From a virus, in the IMG/VR virus record IMGVR_UViG_3300046660_000510, positions 1 to 64,000 of that record: a stretch of DNA of 64,000 nucleotides; one strand, written 5' to 3'. Shown here piece after piece: positions 8,434 through 16,778 of the stretch. Positions within the stretch are counted from its first letter, which is position 1. Every line of letters begins with the position of its first letter. The translations under genes were made by a program, and so were the position numbers. A model generated the notes under the pieces. The model was given only the letters and a program-made list of their open reading frames with translations, did no database searches and was not told where the DNA came from.

Positions 8434-8556
8434 ATGGCGAAGCGACGGCGGCCGCAACCACGAGACAACCGGGGCCGGTTCACGAAGACGGGCTTCCCGG
8501 CGTGGCTGGCCGTTCTGGTGGCTGTGGTCCTGGTGGCCTACGTCGTCGGGAAGTAG
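8434..8556 (+). CDS. Very small single-pass membrane protein, 40 aa
   Basis: GGAGGGG lies just upstream of the ATG at 8434. The first 20 residues are basic (MAKRRRPQPRDNRGRF). Residues 22-40 form one hydrophobic helix (PAWLAVLVAVVLVAYVVGK). The basic N-terminus predicts cytoplasmic location of that end. No family recognised. Confidence 0.65.
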   Translation: MAKRRRPQPRDNRGRFTKTGFPAWLAVLVAVVLVAYVVGK

Positions 8557-8611
8557 CCGGGGATCTCGGAGTTCGCCCGCGTTGTCGGTGGCCGCTGCCA
8601 GACTGGCCGCC

Positions 8612-8896
8612 ATGAACGAAATCCCCCTGGATCCTGCCGCGGCCGCCACGGTGCACTACGTTGATCGACGCGTTCGCCAACTCGCCGAAGCACGGTGGCG
8701 CCTCAAAACCGGCGGCACACGCGACGCATGGCTGGCCCTCGGCAAGGACAACCCCGAGGCGCTGATCAGAGAGGCGCGCGACTGGATGCGGGCCGCCGTA
8801 GGCGCCGGCCTGCTCCCACCACCCGAGCCGAACCCGACCTTCGCCCTGTACGACCAGATGAAGGCCGACCAGGCCGCCGGACGGGAGCAGCGCTGA
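8612..8896 (+). CDS. Hypothetical protein, 94 aa
   Basis: The frame opens MNEIPLDPAAAATVHYVDRR and reads as an all-helical protein with several Trp and Arg residues (EARWRLKTGGTRDAWLALG). Its stop overlaps the start of the next gene as TGATG, so the two are probably coupled. No ribosome binding site is obvious. No family recognised. Confidence 0.7.
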   Translation: MNEIPLDPAAAATVHYVDRRVRQLAEARWRLKTGGTRDAWLALGKDNPEALIREARDWMRAAVGAGLLPPPEPNPTFALYDQMKADQAAGREQR

Positions 8897-9294
8897 TGGA
8901 CCTGAACCGCACCCCTGCCGAGATCGCGAGCGCAGCCGCGGAGGAGGTCCGCGCCCTCAACCACAGGACCCTGGACCCGAAGGCGTTCACGCAGCCCGGG
9001 GACGTGTCCGACGTTGCCGACGCGGTCGCCACCCTCGTGCAACGCCTCCCGCAGACGCTGAAACAGTTGGAAGCCGGCCTACGCGCCCTGGACGACCGTG
9101 ACGCGATCCGCCTGGACGACATCCGGGAGGGGTACGCGTCCCAGAAGGACATCAGCGACCGGGTGTCCGCCGTCCTCAGCGCACTCCGGGACGCCAGCGA
9201 GGACCTGTCACAGGCGCACGCCACGCTGCAGCGTGCGACCAGCCCCCTGTCCCACATGGGCGGCCAGTGGGAAGACGAGGACGACGAAGCCTGA
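8896..9294 (+). CDS. Hypothetical coiled-coil protein, 132 aa
   Basis: The gene is coupled to the previous one by a one-base overlap. The sequence is heptad-like over residues 40-120 (VATLVQRLPQTLKQLEAGLR, VSAVLSALRDASEDLSQAH) and ends in an acidic tail (WEDEDDEA). It may form an oligomer or bind a basic partner. Last gene of the operon from promoter copy 1. Function unknown. Confidence 0.75.
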   Translation: MDLNRTPAEIASAAAEEVRALNHRTLDPKAFTQPGDVSDVADAVATLVQRLPQTLKQLEAGLRALDDRDAIRLDDIREGYASQKDISDRVSAVLSALRDASEDLSQAHATLQRATSPLSHMGGQWEDEDDEA

Positions 9295-9352
9295 TCCGGC
9301 TCCAAGGAAACGCTGGTTGACCGCCCTCAGGCTCTACGGTCTGGGGGCGTCG

Positions 9353-9547
9353 TCATGCCGCGGTGTCGTCGTCCGCAGTCGGGAGGTCGTTGTGGCCCTC
9401 CGACCAGTGGTTCACCCACCCACACAGGCAAGAGTAGCGCCCGTTGATTCCGGAGATCTGCGTGCCGCAGCCGCGGCAGTCCGTCGTGGTGATCTCCTGC
9501 CCGCTCAGGAACTCCGCGGCCGGCGTGCCGGGTGGGGTGACTGTCAT
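9353..9547 (-). CDS. Small zinc-ribbon protein, 64 aa
   Basis: Two Cys pairs, DCRGCGTQISGINGRY and CLCGWVNHW, give a zinc-ribbon pattern, with an acidic C-terminus (LPTADDDTAA). The ATG at 9547 overlaps the stop of the upstream 41 aa gene as ATGA, which fixes the start and implies coupling. The pair is convergent with the operon ending at 9294 and divergent from the one starting at 9841. Function unknown. Confidence 0.7.
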   Translation of the reverse strand: MTVTPPGTPAAEFLSGQEITTTDCRGCGTQISGINGRYSCLCGWVNHWSEGHNDLPTADDDTAA

Positions 9548-9669
9548 GGGCGGCACCCTACCTTCGGGCCGGGCGCGGTACCGGAGATGGGGCCGCACAG
9601 AGGGCACAGCCACGATCCGTCAGGGCCTTGCTGTCCGGCGCCTCCGCACTTTGTGCACTGCACGGCCAC
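9544..9669 (-). CDS. Very small zinc-ribbon protein, 41 aa
   Basis: The frame reads VAVQCTKCGGAGQQGPDG and then WLCPLCGPISG, a CxxC-x15-CxxC ribbon. GAGAGGA precedes the GTG at 9669. Its stop overlaps the start of the 64 aa zinc-ribbon gene by four bases. The two form a minus-strand pair of tiny zinc proteins next to promoter copy 2. Function unknown. Confidence 0.6.
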   Translation of the reverse strand: MAVQCTKCGGAGQQGPDGSWLCPLCGPISGTAPGPKVGCRP

Positions 9670-9770
9670 CAGTCCTCTCGCGGTCGGGGTGGGTCACCCC
9701 TTCAGAGTGCTCTGGTTGGCAGGCGGGCGGTAGATGGCGGGCCCTGGCGGGTCGGGGCCCCTTCCCCATC

Positions 9771-9806
9771 TCTTGTATTGCGTACGTAATAGAAGATGGG
9801 TAGGGT
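9771..9806 (+). promoter_or_regulatory. Palindromic promoter, copy 2
   Basis: TATTGCGTACGTAATA (9776-9791) overlaps the -35 TTGCGT (9778-9783). A 17-base spacer leads to the -10 TAGGGT (9801-9806). The stretch from TCTTGTATT to AGAAGATGGG is identical to copy 1. It drives the plus-strand run starting at 9841, with a leader of about 30 bases. Confidence 0.82.
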
Positions 9807-9840
9807 GGACCCCACACCAACACCCAGGGGGACACCCGCC

Positions 9841-10434
9841 ATGACCGCCGGACAGGCCTACGCCACCCACCTGCGCACCCTCTTCGCCCTCATCCCCGAA
9901 ACGACCCGCTTCTCCGGCGGCCGAGACCAGCACCGCCACATCACCCACACCATCCGCGACGTCCGAAACAACCTCGGCCGCGGAAACGACTCCGCGACCG
10001 ATGAACTCACCGCCACCGGCATGATCGCCGCCCTGGCCTGGACCATGTACATCAACAACGAGAAGGCCCACGCCACGGTCATCGACCACGTCAACAACCT
10101 CACCCCGTGGGACTTCTGCGCCTTCCTCGGCGACCTCGTCGACGCCAACCCGCGCACCGCCGCAGCCCAGGCCGACCACTTCGCCGCCATGGGCGAGCGC
10201 CTCGAGGCCGCCGGCCCCACCGTCTGGCTGATCACGTCCGGCGAGGACTACGGCTCCAACAACACCGAGGACGTCTTCCTCGACGAGACGGCCGCCCGCA
10301 AGGCCTTCGCCACCCGGGCCCTCGGCTTCACCGTCAAGGAGATCCAGGAGGAGACCCTCGGCGACGTCCGCGTTCTCCGGTACCGCAACGGATCCGACTG
10401 GATCGCCCTCGAGGCCCACACCGCCACCGCCTGA
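9841..10434 (+). CDS. Hypothetical protein, 197 aa, first gene behind promoter copy 2
   Basis: The ATG at 9841 has AGGGGGACACC upstream. The N-terminal two thirds are helical (AYATHLRTLFALIPETTRF, MIAALAWTMYINNEKAH). The C-terminal 60 residues look alpha/beta (DVFLDETAARKAFATRALGF, RVLRYRNGSDWIALEAH). No catalytic signature. Being first behind a shared promoter suggests an early or controlled function. No family recognised. Confidence 0.8.
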   Translation: MTAGQAYATHLRTLFALIPETTRFSGGRDQHRHITHTIRDVRNNLGRGNDSATDELTATGMIAALAWTMYINNEKAHATVIDHVNNLTPWDFCAFLGDLVDANPRTAAAQADHFAAMGERLEAAGPTVWLITSGEDYGSNNTEDVFLDETAARKAFATRALGFTVKEIQEETLGDVRVLRYRNGSDWIALEAHTATA

Positions 10435-10529
10435 CCCCCACCGCCCCGGCCACTCAGGCCGGGGCAATGCCGTGCCCGATCCGCGCCAGGCTGGACCTGG
10501 ACCCGCCTCCCCGCCCCTGGAGCCGTCTC

Positions 10530-10943
10530 ATGACCGACCAGAAGCCCGCGATGACGATGCGGGAGATCCGCGAAGCCCTCGGCCACAAGACGCCGCCGCC
10601 CAGTGTTCCCGAGCCGACCGTCCTGCCGACCGCCTACGTCGTGTCCTGCCTGCCCCTCGGCCACGACGAGCGGTGGGAGTTCACGATCAACGTTCGGCAC
10701 CAGCAAGGCGGCCTGTACGCCGTGCAGCACGGGCTCAGCTACTGGGGCACCGACGGGCGTTGGTCCCTCCAGCCCGGCGAGATCAGCGAGGACGACGAGC
10801 CCGACGATCCGGCCACCGTCGAGTGGGAGGCGGCGCACCGCTTCGACAACGAGACGGCGCTGCGGCTGGCCCGCGAGTTGGCGCCGCGGCTCACGTACCA
10901 CGGCCGGACTGTCGCCGACGCGCTGGCCGCCCCCACCCCGTGA
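10530..10943 (+). CDS. Hypothetical protein, 137 aa
   Basis: The ATG at 10530 follows TGGAG by about seven bases. The middle is beta-rich (TAYVVSCLPLGHDERWEFTI, GLYAVQHGLSYWGTDGRW), followed by an acidic segment (EISEDDEPDDPATVEW) and a C-terminal helix. No motif of known function. It is the second gene in the operon from promoter copy 2. Confidence 0.78.
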   Translation: MTDQKPAMTMREIREALGHKTPPPSVPEPTVLPTAYVVSCLPLGHDERWEFTINVRHQQGGLYAVQHGLSYWGTDGRWSLQPGEISEDDEPDDPATVEWEAAHRFDNETALRLARELAPRLTYHGRTVADALAAPTP

Positions 10944-11025
10944 CAACGCAGCACCGGTCGCCGCCTGTCGGTAGCAGGCGGCGGCCGGCCCCCCCAATCC
11001 TCTCGCACGATCAAGGAGCAGCAGC

Positions 11026-11547
11026 ATGACCGAGACCACCCCGCCCGCCGACCGGGCCGCGATCCTCAATGAGGCTGCCGACGTGCTGGCCGCCCTCCGC
11101 GAGAAGACGGACGTGAACGTCGCCGAGTACGCCCGGTACGACTTCCGGCAGCGGATCGCTCTGAGCGACGGCATCTCCCGGCTGCGCCGCATGGCCGTCG
11201 AGGCGCAGCAGCCCGCGTCGACCGCACCGCTCGCCGCCAACCTCCCACTCGTCAAGGGCCGTTGCCCCGCCTGCTACGGGGCCAGCCTGTTCCTCGGTGA
11301 TGGCGGCTACGTGACGTGCAGCCGCATCGACTGCCCCGAGCCTGACGCTGCGAGCACCGCACTGGAGCAGCCCGCCGTCGAGGCGCAGCAGCCCGAGACG
11401 CAGGGCGGGTGCAGCCAGTGCGGGCATCGCGCCTGCATGGGGCGAGGGCGCCGCTGTGGCGTGGTCATGACGTCGGAGGCAGGCATCGTGCGGCCCCCGT
11501 GCCAGTGCCTCGGCGCCGCCGTGTCCCAGCCCGGCAAGGAGGCCTGA
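11026..11547 (+). CDS. Hypothetical protein with two Cys-rich regions, 173 aa
   Basis: AAGGAG precedes the ATG. Residues 1-58 are a helical segment common in Streptomyces element proteins (RAAILNEAADVLAALREK, RIALSDGISRLRRMA). The segment MAVEAQQP is repeated as PAVEAQQP. Cys groups follow (RCPACYGAS...CSRIDCPE and CSQCGHRACMGRGRRC...CQCLG). Probably a zinc-binding accessory protein. The end of the gene carries a sequence repeated at 11788. Confidence 0.72.
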   Translation: MTETTPPADRAAILNEAADVLAALREKTDVNVAEYARYDFRQRIALSDGISRLRRMAVEAQQPASTAPLAANLPLVKGRCPACYGASLFLGDGGYVTCSRIDCPEPDAASTALEQPAVEAQQPETQGGCSQCGHRACMGRGRRCGVVMTSEAGIVRPPCQCLGAAVSQPGKEA

Positions 11548-11549
11548 CC

Positions 11550-11735
11550 GTGGCCACCGTCGACCGGAAGAAGCTGCTACGCCAACTCGAAGGCCGCATA
11601 CGACGGGGAATCGCCCTCACCGACACACGCTGGCAGCTCAGGGACACCGGCATGACAGCAGACGAAGTGTGGGCGTTCGAACTGCCGATCCGACGTCGCA
11701 TCCGCGAGGAACGAGCAGGAAGGAAGTCCGCGTGA
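11550..11735 (+). CDS. Small basic protein, 61 aa
   Basis: AAGGAGG sits seven bases before the GTG at 11550, inside the end of the previous gene. The protein is very basic and helical (DRKKLLRQLEGRIRRGIALT, LPIRRRIREERAGRKSA), which suggests nucleic-acid contact. No HTH can be assigned with confidence. Its stop overlaps a possible GTG start at 11732. Confidence 0.68.
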   Translation: MATVDRKKLLRQLEGRIRRGIALTDTRWQLRDTGMTADEVWAFELPIRRRIREERAGRKSA

Positions 11736-11806
11736 CCACCAACCCACAGCAGCTGGAAGCATCCGCACGCCGCGCCCTCGACGTCCCAGCCCGGCAAGGA
11801 GACCTG

Positions 11807-12196
11807 ATGCCGCAGCGAGTCCAGCGCAAGCGCACCCCCGGATGGACGCTGGCCGACTCCACCACGAACCCCCTCGGGGCGGTCATCGTCAGTCGGCCCA
11901 GCCGATTCGGGAACCCCTTCACCATCGCTGCTGCCATCGAAGCCGAGTGGAGCAACCCCCGCAGCGCCGTCACCGAGATGTACCGCGAGTGGCTACGCGT
12001 CGGCACCGAAGGCGGCTGGTACGAGGAGACCTACCGCATCGGCAAGCAGACCTTCGACCGGCGCCGCATCCTCGCCGACCTCCACCTGCTCCGCGGCAAA
12101 GACCTCGCCTGCACCTGCCCCCTCCCCGAGCCCGGACAGCCCGACCTGTGCCATGCCGCCGTCCTACTGCGGTTGGCGGCCCAGGCGAACGGATGA
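11807..12196 (+). CDS. DUF4326 family protein, 129 aa
   Basis: The motif VIVSRPSRFGNPFTI is the signature of DUF4326, followed by TEMYREWLR and a Cys-rich end (DLACTCPLPEPGQPDLCHA) also typical of that family. The ATG at 11807 has AAGGAG five bases upstream. The frame stays open to a GTG at 11732 that overlaps the previous stop, so a 154 aa form is possible. The family is common in actinobacterial phages; its biochemical role is unknown. Confidence 0.82.
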   Translation: MPQRVQRKRTPGWTLADSTTNPLGAVIVSRPSRFGNPFTIAAAIEAEWSNPRSAVTEMYREWLRVGTEGGWYEETYRIGKQTFDRRRILADLHLLRGKDLACTCPLPEPGQPDLCHAAVLLRLAAQANG

Positions 12197-12399
12197 GCGA
12201 CGTCAAGCGGTGCCGTGAATGCCACCGTCCTCTGCCCCGCAACAGCGGCGACATCGGCCCGGTCTGCGCCCGCCGCCTGACCGGGCCCACATCGCGCCGA
12301 TCCCGCCGGCCCGCACCCGTACCGGCCGCCCCGGACTCTCTCCCAGGCCAGGACCAGATTGCCCTCTTCTACTTCCAAGCGACCCTAGAAGGAATCTGA
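12193..12399 (+). CDS. DUF6011-like small zinc protein, 68 aa
   Basis: The N-terminus CRECHRPLPRNSGDIGPVC matches the CxxC...GIGPVC pattern of DUF6011-type small zinc proteins. The C-terminus is Pro- and Arg-rich. The ATG at 12193 overlaps the previous stop as ATGA and its own stop overlaps the next start. It is part of a tightly packed plus-strand operon. Function unknown. Confidence 0.75.
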   Translation: MSDVKRCRECHRPLPRNSGDIGPVCARRLTGPTSRRSRRPAPVPAAPDSLPGQDQIALFYFQATLEGI

Positions 12400-12650
12400 T
12401 GCCCGAGCGCAGCATCGCGGAGCAGCTCCGTGCAGCCGCTGACAAGGTGGCGCCCGCCTCCACCATCACGCCCGACCTCACCACCGAGTACCCGGACCTC
12501 GAGGCCGCCCACGCTCACCTCCTGCGCAGCGTCGCCTACGAGATGGACCTTGCCGAGGGAACCGAGTACCGGGCCAAGGGAGACGAGACGGACCCCATCA
12601 CCTGGCAGCAGGCCCTCAAGTCCGCCCAGCAGATCAACGGATCAGCGTGA
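12399..12650 (+). CDS. Hypothetical protein, 83 aa
   Basis: AAGGA lies five bases before the ATG at 12399, which also overlaps the previous stop. The sequence (IAEQLRAAADKVAPASTITP, AHLLRSVAYEMDLAEG) is helical and acidic. No motif of known function. Coupled to the genes on both sides. Confidence 0.72.
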   Translation: MPERSIAEQLRAAADKVAPASTITPDLTTEYPDLEAAHAHLLRSVAYEMDLAEGTEYRAKGDETDPITWQQALKSAQQINGSA

Positions 12651-12766
12651 TAGCCGACCTGCTGTCCGCCCTGGCCATCGTCGTCCTGGTCGTCGCGTGG
12701 ACGTTCCTTGCCACCGTCCGCTGGGCGCGTTTCGACCGCACCCCACCCGAGAGGACCCGACCGTGA
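12647..12766 (+). CDS. Very small membrane protein, 39 aa
   Basis: The GTG at 12647 overlaps the previous stop as GTGA, and the stop overlaps the next GTG in the same way. Residues 2-25 form one membrane helix (IADLLSALAIVVLVVAWTFL), followed by a basic tail (RWARFDRTPPERTRP). The double coupling is the main evidence that this short frame is a gene. Confidence 0.62.
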   Translation: MIADLLSALAIVVLVVAWTFLATVRWARFDRTPPERTRP

Positions 12767-13341
12767 CCGGCCCGGACGATCCCGCCTGGCGGTGGGAGTT
12801 CCGCTGCGAGGACTTCGTGTACGCCCGCCTCGCCGAAGACCAGACCACAGCCGAACAGATGCCACCCGGCTCCGCCCGCGATGCGGAACTGAACCGCGTC
12901 GACTCCCTCTACCTCATCGCCAACCAGCACAACATCTGGATCGACGCCCGCGGCCGCTCCTCAGCAACCTGCGTCACCTGCACCGGAGCCGCTGGCGTCC
13001 CCTGCACCACCATGCGCGGCCTCGCCCGCATCTGGCGCACCCACCCGGACTACGTGCCCGGCTGGAACGAGAACATCGACGACCCCCGCTGCCGCAGCAA
13101 CATCTACAAGGACTACACGAAGCGCACCACGATCTACCAGGAACGGAAAGCCGAGCTGGACGCCTTCTACGGCCGTTTCGACCTCGAAGAAGCCGACGGC
13201 GGCGAACGGTGGCGCTGCAAGACGTGCGGAGCGCACGGCGAGACGTGGAAGCCCTTCCCCGGCGCCTACGACTACCCCCACGCCATCGGTACAGCCGCCC
13301 ACCGACACCCCACATGCGCAGAGCAGAAGGGACCGAAGTGA
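12763..13341 (+). CDS. Hypothetical protein resembling DUF6221 at its N-terminus, 192 aa
   Basis: The N-terminal helix (FVYARLAEDQTTAEQMPPGS) resembles the start of DUF6221 proteins. Cys pairs follow at TCVTCTGAAGVPC and near the end at RCKTCGAHGE, with HPTC at the C-terminus, which suggests one or two zinc sites. It is coupled to both neighbours by GTGA overlaps. Function unknown. Confidence 0.72.
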   Translation: MTGPDDPAWRWEFRCEDFVYARLAEDQTTAEQMPPGSARDAELNRVDSLYLIANQHNIWIDARGRSSATCVTCTGAAGVPCTTMRGLARIWRTHPDYVPGWNENIDDPRCRSNIYKDYTKRTTIYQERKAELDAFYGRFDLEEADGGERWRCKTCGAHGETWKPFPGAYDYPHAIGTAAHRHPTCAEQKGPK

Positions 13342-14159
13342 CCGACGAGCCGACTCTGGCCACGTTGACCAACCAACTGGCCGAGATGAAATCCGAACTT
13401 GCCATGCTTCGCATCTCCAGCAGCCTGCGAACCTGCCTGGTCCCGGCCTGCCTGCGCCAGTACGACAGCACTACCCACATGCTCGGCCGGCCCCCGGTAC
13501 GTCCTGAGTGGTCCGGGCAGGGCTGGCACAAGGTCACCCGCGGTGTCGCCAACGGCGACCTCTGCCCCGACCACGTCGACATCGTCACCGCGCACCTGCC
13601 CCGCACCATCGACCTGCCCAACGGCCGGTGGACCGTGCACTGCGCGTGCGGCTGGGAGACGACCCCGCAGGCCTGGGGCGGTCTTCTGCGCCCGCTGTGG
13701 GAGCAGCACCTCCTCACCGCCATGGGCACGCTGCCAGAGCCTCCAGCGCACGATGAGACGCTCGAGCGGCTGCCGCTGGCCCACCACACCGAGGCCACGC
13801 TCACCGAGTTGTACGACGCCCTCGACGACACCGAGTACGACCGCCGGGAGACCCGCGAAGCGGCGCAGGCCATGTTCCGCGCCTGGGACTGGCACCGGAA
13901 CACCCTCGGCGGCGTATCCCGCGCCGTAGTGGCCGTGTGCAACATGATGCGGACGTCGGCCAACTTCCTGGACCGCTGCGACTGGACGGCAGACCGGATC
14001 GACGCCTACCTGTGGGCCGTCCTCATCGGCTGGCACGACGACACCCTCCAGGAGGTCGCGGCCAAGCACCGGTGGAACGAGCACCGCGTGAAGTACGTAC
14101 GCGAGATGCGCGCCCTCCTCGCCCCCATCACCGACCCGCAGCAGCCGAAGGAGGACTGA
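13338..14159 (+). CDS. Hypothetical protein, 273 aa
   Basis: A short coiled coil opens the protein (LATLTNQLAEMKSELAMLR). A Cys/His region follows (CLVPACLRQYD, LCPDHVDIV, HCACGWE). The C-terminal half is helical and ends in a possible HTH (LQEVAAKHRWNEHRVKYVRE). The GTG start overlaps the previous stop. A DNA-binding role is possible but unproven. Confidence 0.74.
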   Translation: MTDEPTLATLTNQLAEMKSELAMLRISSSLRTCLVPACLRQYDSTTHMLGRPPVRPEWSGQGWHKVTRGVANGDLCPDHVDIVTAHLPRTIDLPNGRWTVHCACGWETTPQAWGGLLRPLWEQHLLTAMGTLPEPPAHDETLERLPLAHHTEATLTELYDALDDTEYDRRETREAAQAMFRAWDWHRNTLGGVSRAVVAVCNMMRTSANFLDRCDWTADRIDAYLWAVLIGWHDDTLQEVAAKHRWNEHRVKYVREMRALLAPITDPQQPKED

Positions 14160-14160
14160 C

Positions 14161-14985
14161 GTGGGAGCAGCACTGCACCTTGCGCACGTGCACCAGCCGA
14201 GCCCGCCGAAGCGCCGGCCCAAGCGGAAGGGAGGCGGCGACGGAGGGAAGTTCTCCGAGTACGCGCAACGCATCTACCAGGACGACCGGGCGACCAGTGA
14301 GACCCGCAGCCTCCTTCTGGCCATCGCCTACGTCATCACGATGCAGCGCACCGACGACCCGAAGGAGCAGTGGCGCAACCTCCGCAAGGCGCTGGGCCGC
14401 AGCGAGAAGCACCGGTACACGGACTTCCTGCGCGATCTGGTCGAGCACGACCGGCCCCGCTACATACCGCCGGAGGATCGGCCCGGCGGCTACGACCCGT
14501 CCAAGCGGCTCTGTGTCGGCCCGCGTCTCCGCCCGTTCAAGGAGCGCCCCTACAAGGCGGAGCAGATGTCCCTGCCCGCCCGCGTCGAGCAGACCAAGCG
14601 GGACGCTGAGGACTTCCGCAACACCGACAACGTGTGCGGCGCCCCCGGCAAGGACCGCGTCCTCGAGAAGCTGCCCGCCACCGGATGGTACCGGTGGCAC
14701 TGGTTCTGCCAACGGCACCGCGACCACGCCCAGCGGGTGAAGGAGCAGGTGAAGGCACAGAACGCGGCCGCGCCCGACCCCATTCCGAACGCGGGCGGGC
14801 TGATGCCTTGCTACTTCGAAGCGGACTGGGTGCGCCTGTACCGGCACTACACGTGGGACACCTGGGAGCCGCCCGTGTACGGCGTCCGCGCCGACGACTG
14901 GCCCATCCCCGGCAAGCAGCCCGTTCCGCAGCGCGCCCGGCTCAGCCTGGTCATTGGCGGAGGGCTGGAGGATCCGGATGAGTGA
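14161..14985 (+). CDS. Hypothetical basic protein, 274 aa
   Basis: AAGGAGG precedes the GTG at 14161. The N-terminus is strongly basic (PPKRRPKRKGGGDGGKF). The next 70 residues are helical with a possible HTH (SLLLAIAYVITMQRTDDP, WRNLRKALGRSEKHRYTDFL). The C-terminal half has Trp- and Tyr-rich segments with Cys and His residues (WYRWHWFCQRHRDHAQ). Function unknown; nucleic-acid binding is an inference from charge. Confidence 0.74.
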   Translation: MGAALHLAHVHQPSPPKRRPKRKGGGDGGKFSEYAQRIYQDDRATSETRSLLLAIAYVITMQRTDDPKEQWRNLRKALGRSEKHRYTDFLRDLVEHDRPRYIPPEDRPGGYDPSKRLCVGPRLRPFKERPYKAEQMSLPARVEQTKRDAEDFRNTDNVCGAPGKDRVLEKLPATGWYRWHWFCQRHRDHAQRVKEQVKAQNAAAPDPIPNAGGLMPCYFEADWVRLYRHYTWDTWEPPVYGVRADDWPIPGKQPVPQRARLSLVIGGGLEDPDE

Positions 14986-15466
14986 CGAGGAGCGCCTGGC
15001 CAGACTGACGGAAGAGCTCTGCCACGCCTACCACTACGGCGTCGGCCTGGACGAACTCGACGAGGAAGACCCCGACCAGGCCCGCGCACACCGGCGGGCC
15101 GCACGGCGCTTCCTCCGCTGGCTCGAGAACGCTCCCGAGGAGGAGTTGAGCCAGGAGAGGCGGGCAGCCTTCCGGCGGGGCTACGACCGCGGCGCCGAGA
15201 ACGCGAAGAAGTCGGCCGCCGAACAGATCCAGCACCTCGAGGCGGAAGTCGCCGAGCTCCGCCAGGACCGGGACCCGGACGGGCTGCGGGCCCGTATCGC
15301 CGACCTGCAGTACGTGAACCGCGGGTACTCCCGCATCGTCATGGGCGGTTCGGACCTGCGTGCGGACCTGGTGGACTCCCTGCGTCGGCTCGAGGCCGTG
15401 CAGCGGGAGCTGGCCGTGCTGAAGGGCGTGCAGCCGTCCAACGCCACCGGTGAGCGGCCGTCCTGA
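14978..15466 (+). CDS. Coiled-coil protein, 162 aa
   Basis: The ATG at 14978 overlaps the previous gene by eight bases. Residues 45-120 form a charged coiled coil (ARAHRRAARRFLRWLENAP, SAAEQIQHLEAEVAELRQDR), with a second one near the C-terminus (SLRRLEAVQRELAVLKG). It is the last gene of the plus-strand run from promoter copy 2 and meets the LuxR-type gene end to end with four bases between. Confidence 0.76.
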   Translation: MSDEERLARLTEELCHAYHYGVGLDELDEEDPDQARAHRRAARRFLRWLENAPEEELSQERRAAFRRGYDRGAENAKKSAAEQIQHLEAEVAELRQDRDPDGLRARIADLQYVNRGYSRIVMGGSDLRADLVDSLRRLEAVQRELAVLKGVQPSNATGERPS

Positions 15467-15470
15467 CCGT

Positions 15471-16607
15471 TCAGACCGCCGTGTCCGCGGCAGGCGCGCT
15501 GTCGTTGACGAGATGGTCCGGCGACAGGGCCCACTGATAGATCAGCTCGTTCAGCGTCGACACCCCCCACAATCCCTTCAGCGCGGCGATCCGCTCCTCC
15601 AGCTTCCGCTTCGACACCCCGATCCGGCGGGCGATCGCCGGCTGCGAAACTCCAGCCGACAGGTAGCGGAGGATTTCCCGGTCCCGTTTCGACGTGCGTA
15701 CCCCGGTGGCACCGGACACGGTGTCCACGGCGGCGCTGCCACGCGCACGGAGTTCCCCGGTCCAGGGCTGCGCGTACATCCACGTGGTGTCATACAGCCT
15801 TGCGAGAATCGCTATTACGGCGCGGTCGGTGACATGCCAGGCGCCGTGCTCGGGGCCACCGGTGATGTGGTCGGATATGAAAGCCTGTTCCCGATCCACA
15901 ATGATCATTCGTTCGAAGGCGCCAGGCAGCGTCCGGTACTGCGCAGTCGACACCGTCGCATGTGTCGCCATGGTCCGCGCATACTCGGCCGTCACCGGAT
16001 GATCCCGCACCGTGTCCCGGTATATCGTCCGCATGCTCACACCCCGCTCCAGCGCGGAAGCGTCCCGGTCGACCGCCATCGCTAAAACCGTCTTGTCGCG
16101 GGGGCCGCCCGGCTGCGCGGCAAGGATCTCCCGTTTCGCACCGGCAACGACGTCCTGAATGCGCGCGTTCACGGTGGCCTGATCGCCGAGGTACTCGGAG
16201 GCACGCCCGGAACGGGACGAGGTGGCCGTGTACTGGCCGGCCAGCTGGTCCACGAGGCCCGGGAGGGCGGACATGAACGCGACGCGCCGTCTGGCCTCCT
16301 CGATCTGGGAGAACAGGACGTTTTCGAGGGCTTGCCGCGGATTCCTTACTACGGGCTTGCCGGGTCGGTCCGGGTCTTCGTGGATAAGTCCGAACGCGTC
16401 GAGTTCGCCGTATGCGTCCGGGTACTCGGCGGTAATATTTTCAGCCTGCACCCAGTCCTGCCGGGCATAAGCCCCAAACAGGCGGAACGCACCCGACGAC
16501 AACAAATCCCCGTCACTGCGCGCTATACCTGTGGTCAAAGGATGATCCCCCGTCAAACACCCTAGATCAACTGCGAGTTCCCGCACCGCGAACTCACGCA
16601 CGATCAA
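15471..16607 (-). CDS. LuxR-type HTH transcriptional regulator, 378 aa or shorter
   Basis: The C-terminal 65 residues form a LuxR/GerE HTH (EILRYLSAGVSQPAIARRIG, VSKRKLEERIAALKGLWGVS). Residues 90-280 match the central domain of Streptomyces LuxR-like regulators with an N-terminal TrmB-type segment (VRDHPVTAEYARTMATHATV, MIIVDREQAFISD). These bind DNA as dimers; the ligand is unknown. The start is uncertain: the TTG at 16607 has no clear binding site and several GTG or TTG codons follow. The palindrome at 16779 may be its target. Confidence 0.82.
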   Translation of the reverse strand: MIVREFAVRELAVDLGCLTGDHPLTTGIARSDGDLLSSGAFRLFGAYARQDWVQAENITAEYPDAYGELDAFGLIHEDPDRPGKPVVRNPRQALENVLFSQIEEARRRVAFMSALPGLVDQLAGQYTATSSRSGRASEYLGDQATVNARIQDVVAGAKREILAAQPGGPRDKTVLAMAVDRDASALERGVSMRTIYRDTVRDHPVTAEYARTMATHATVSTAQYRTLPGAFERMIIVDREQAFISDHITGGPEHGAWHVTDRAVIAILARLYDTTWMYAQPWTGELRARGSAAVDTVSGATGVRTSKRDREILRYLSAGVSQPAIARRIGVSKRKLEERIAALKGLWGVSTLNELIYQWALSPDHLVNDSAPAADTAV

Positions 16608-16778
16608 AACGTTGAGAACACAAACAGCCTACGGCAACGTAGTCCCGGGGCGTCCCCCGACGCTCGTACACCGCATCCTCCCCACGCACCGCACACGTCT
16701 ACTGCCAGAACTTCGGTTCGGTGCCAGGGGATCGCAGCAGGAAGCGGACCACGAGAATTCGGGCCAGGGCGCCCCGTT

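Noticed and set aside
16376-16392. Single near-consensus DnaA box (CGTGGATAA) inside the LuxR-type gene, and another near 23842
   Set aside because: Each is a single box with one mismatch and lies outside any replication context, unlike the tandem at 38187.
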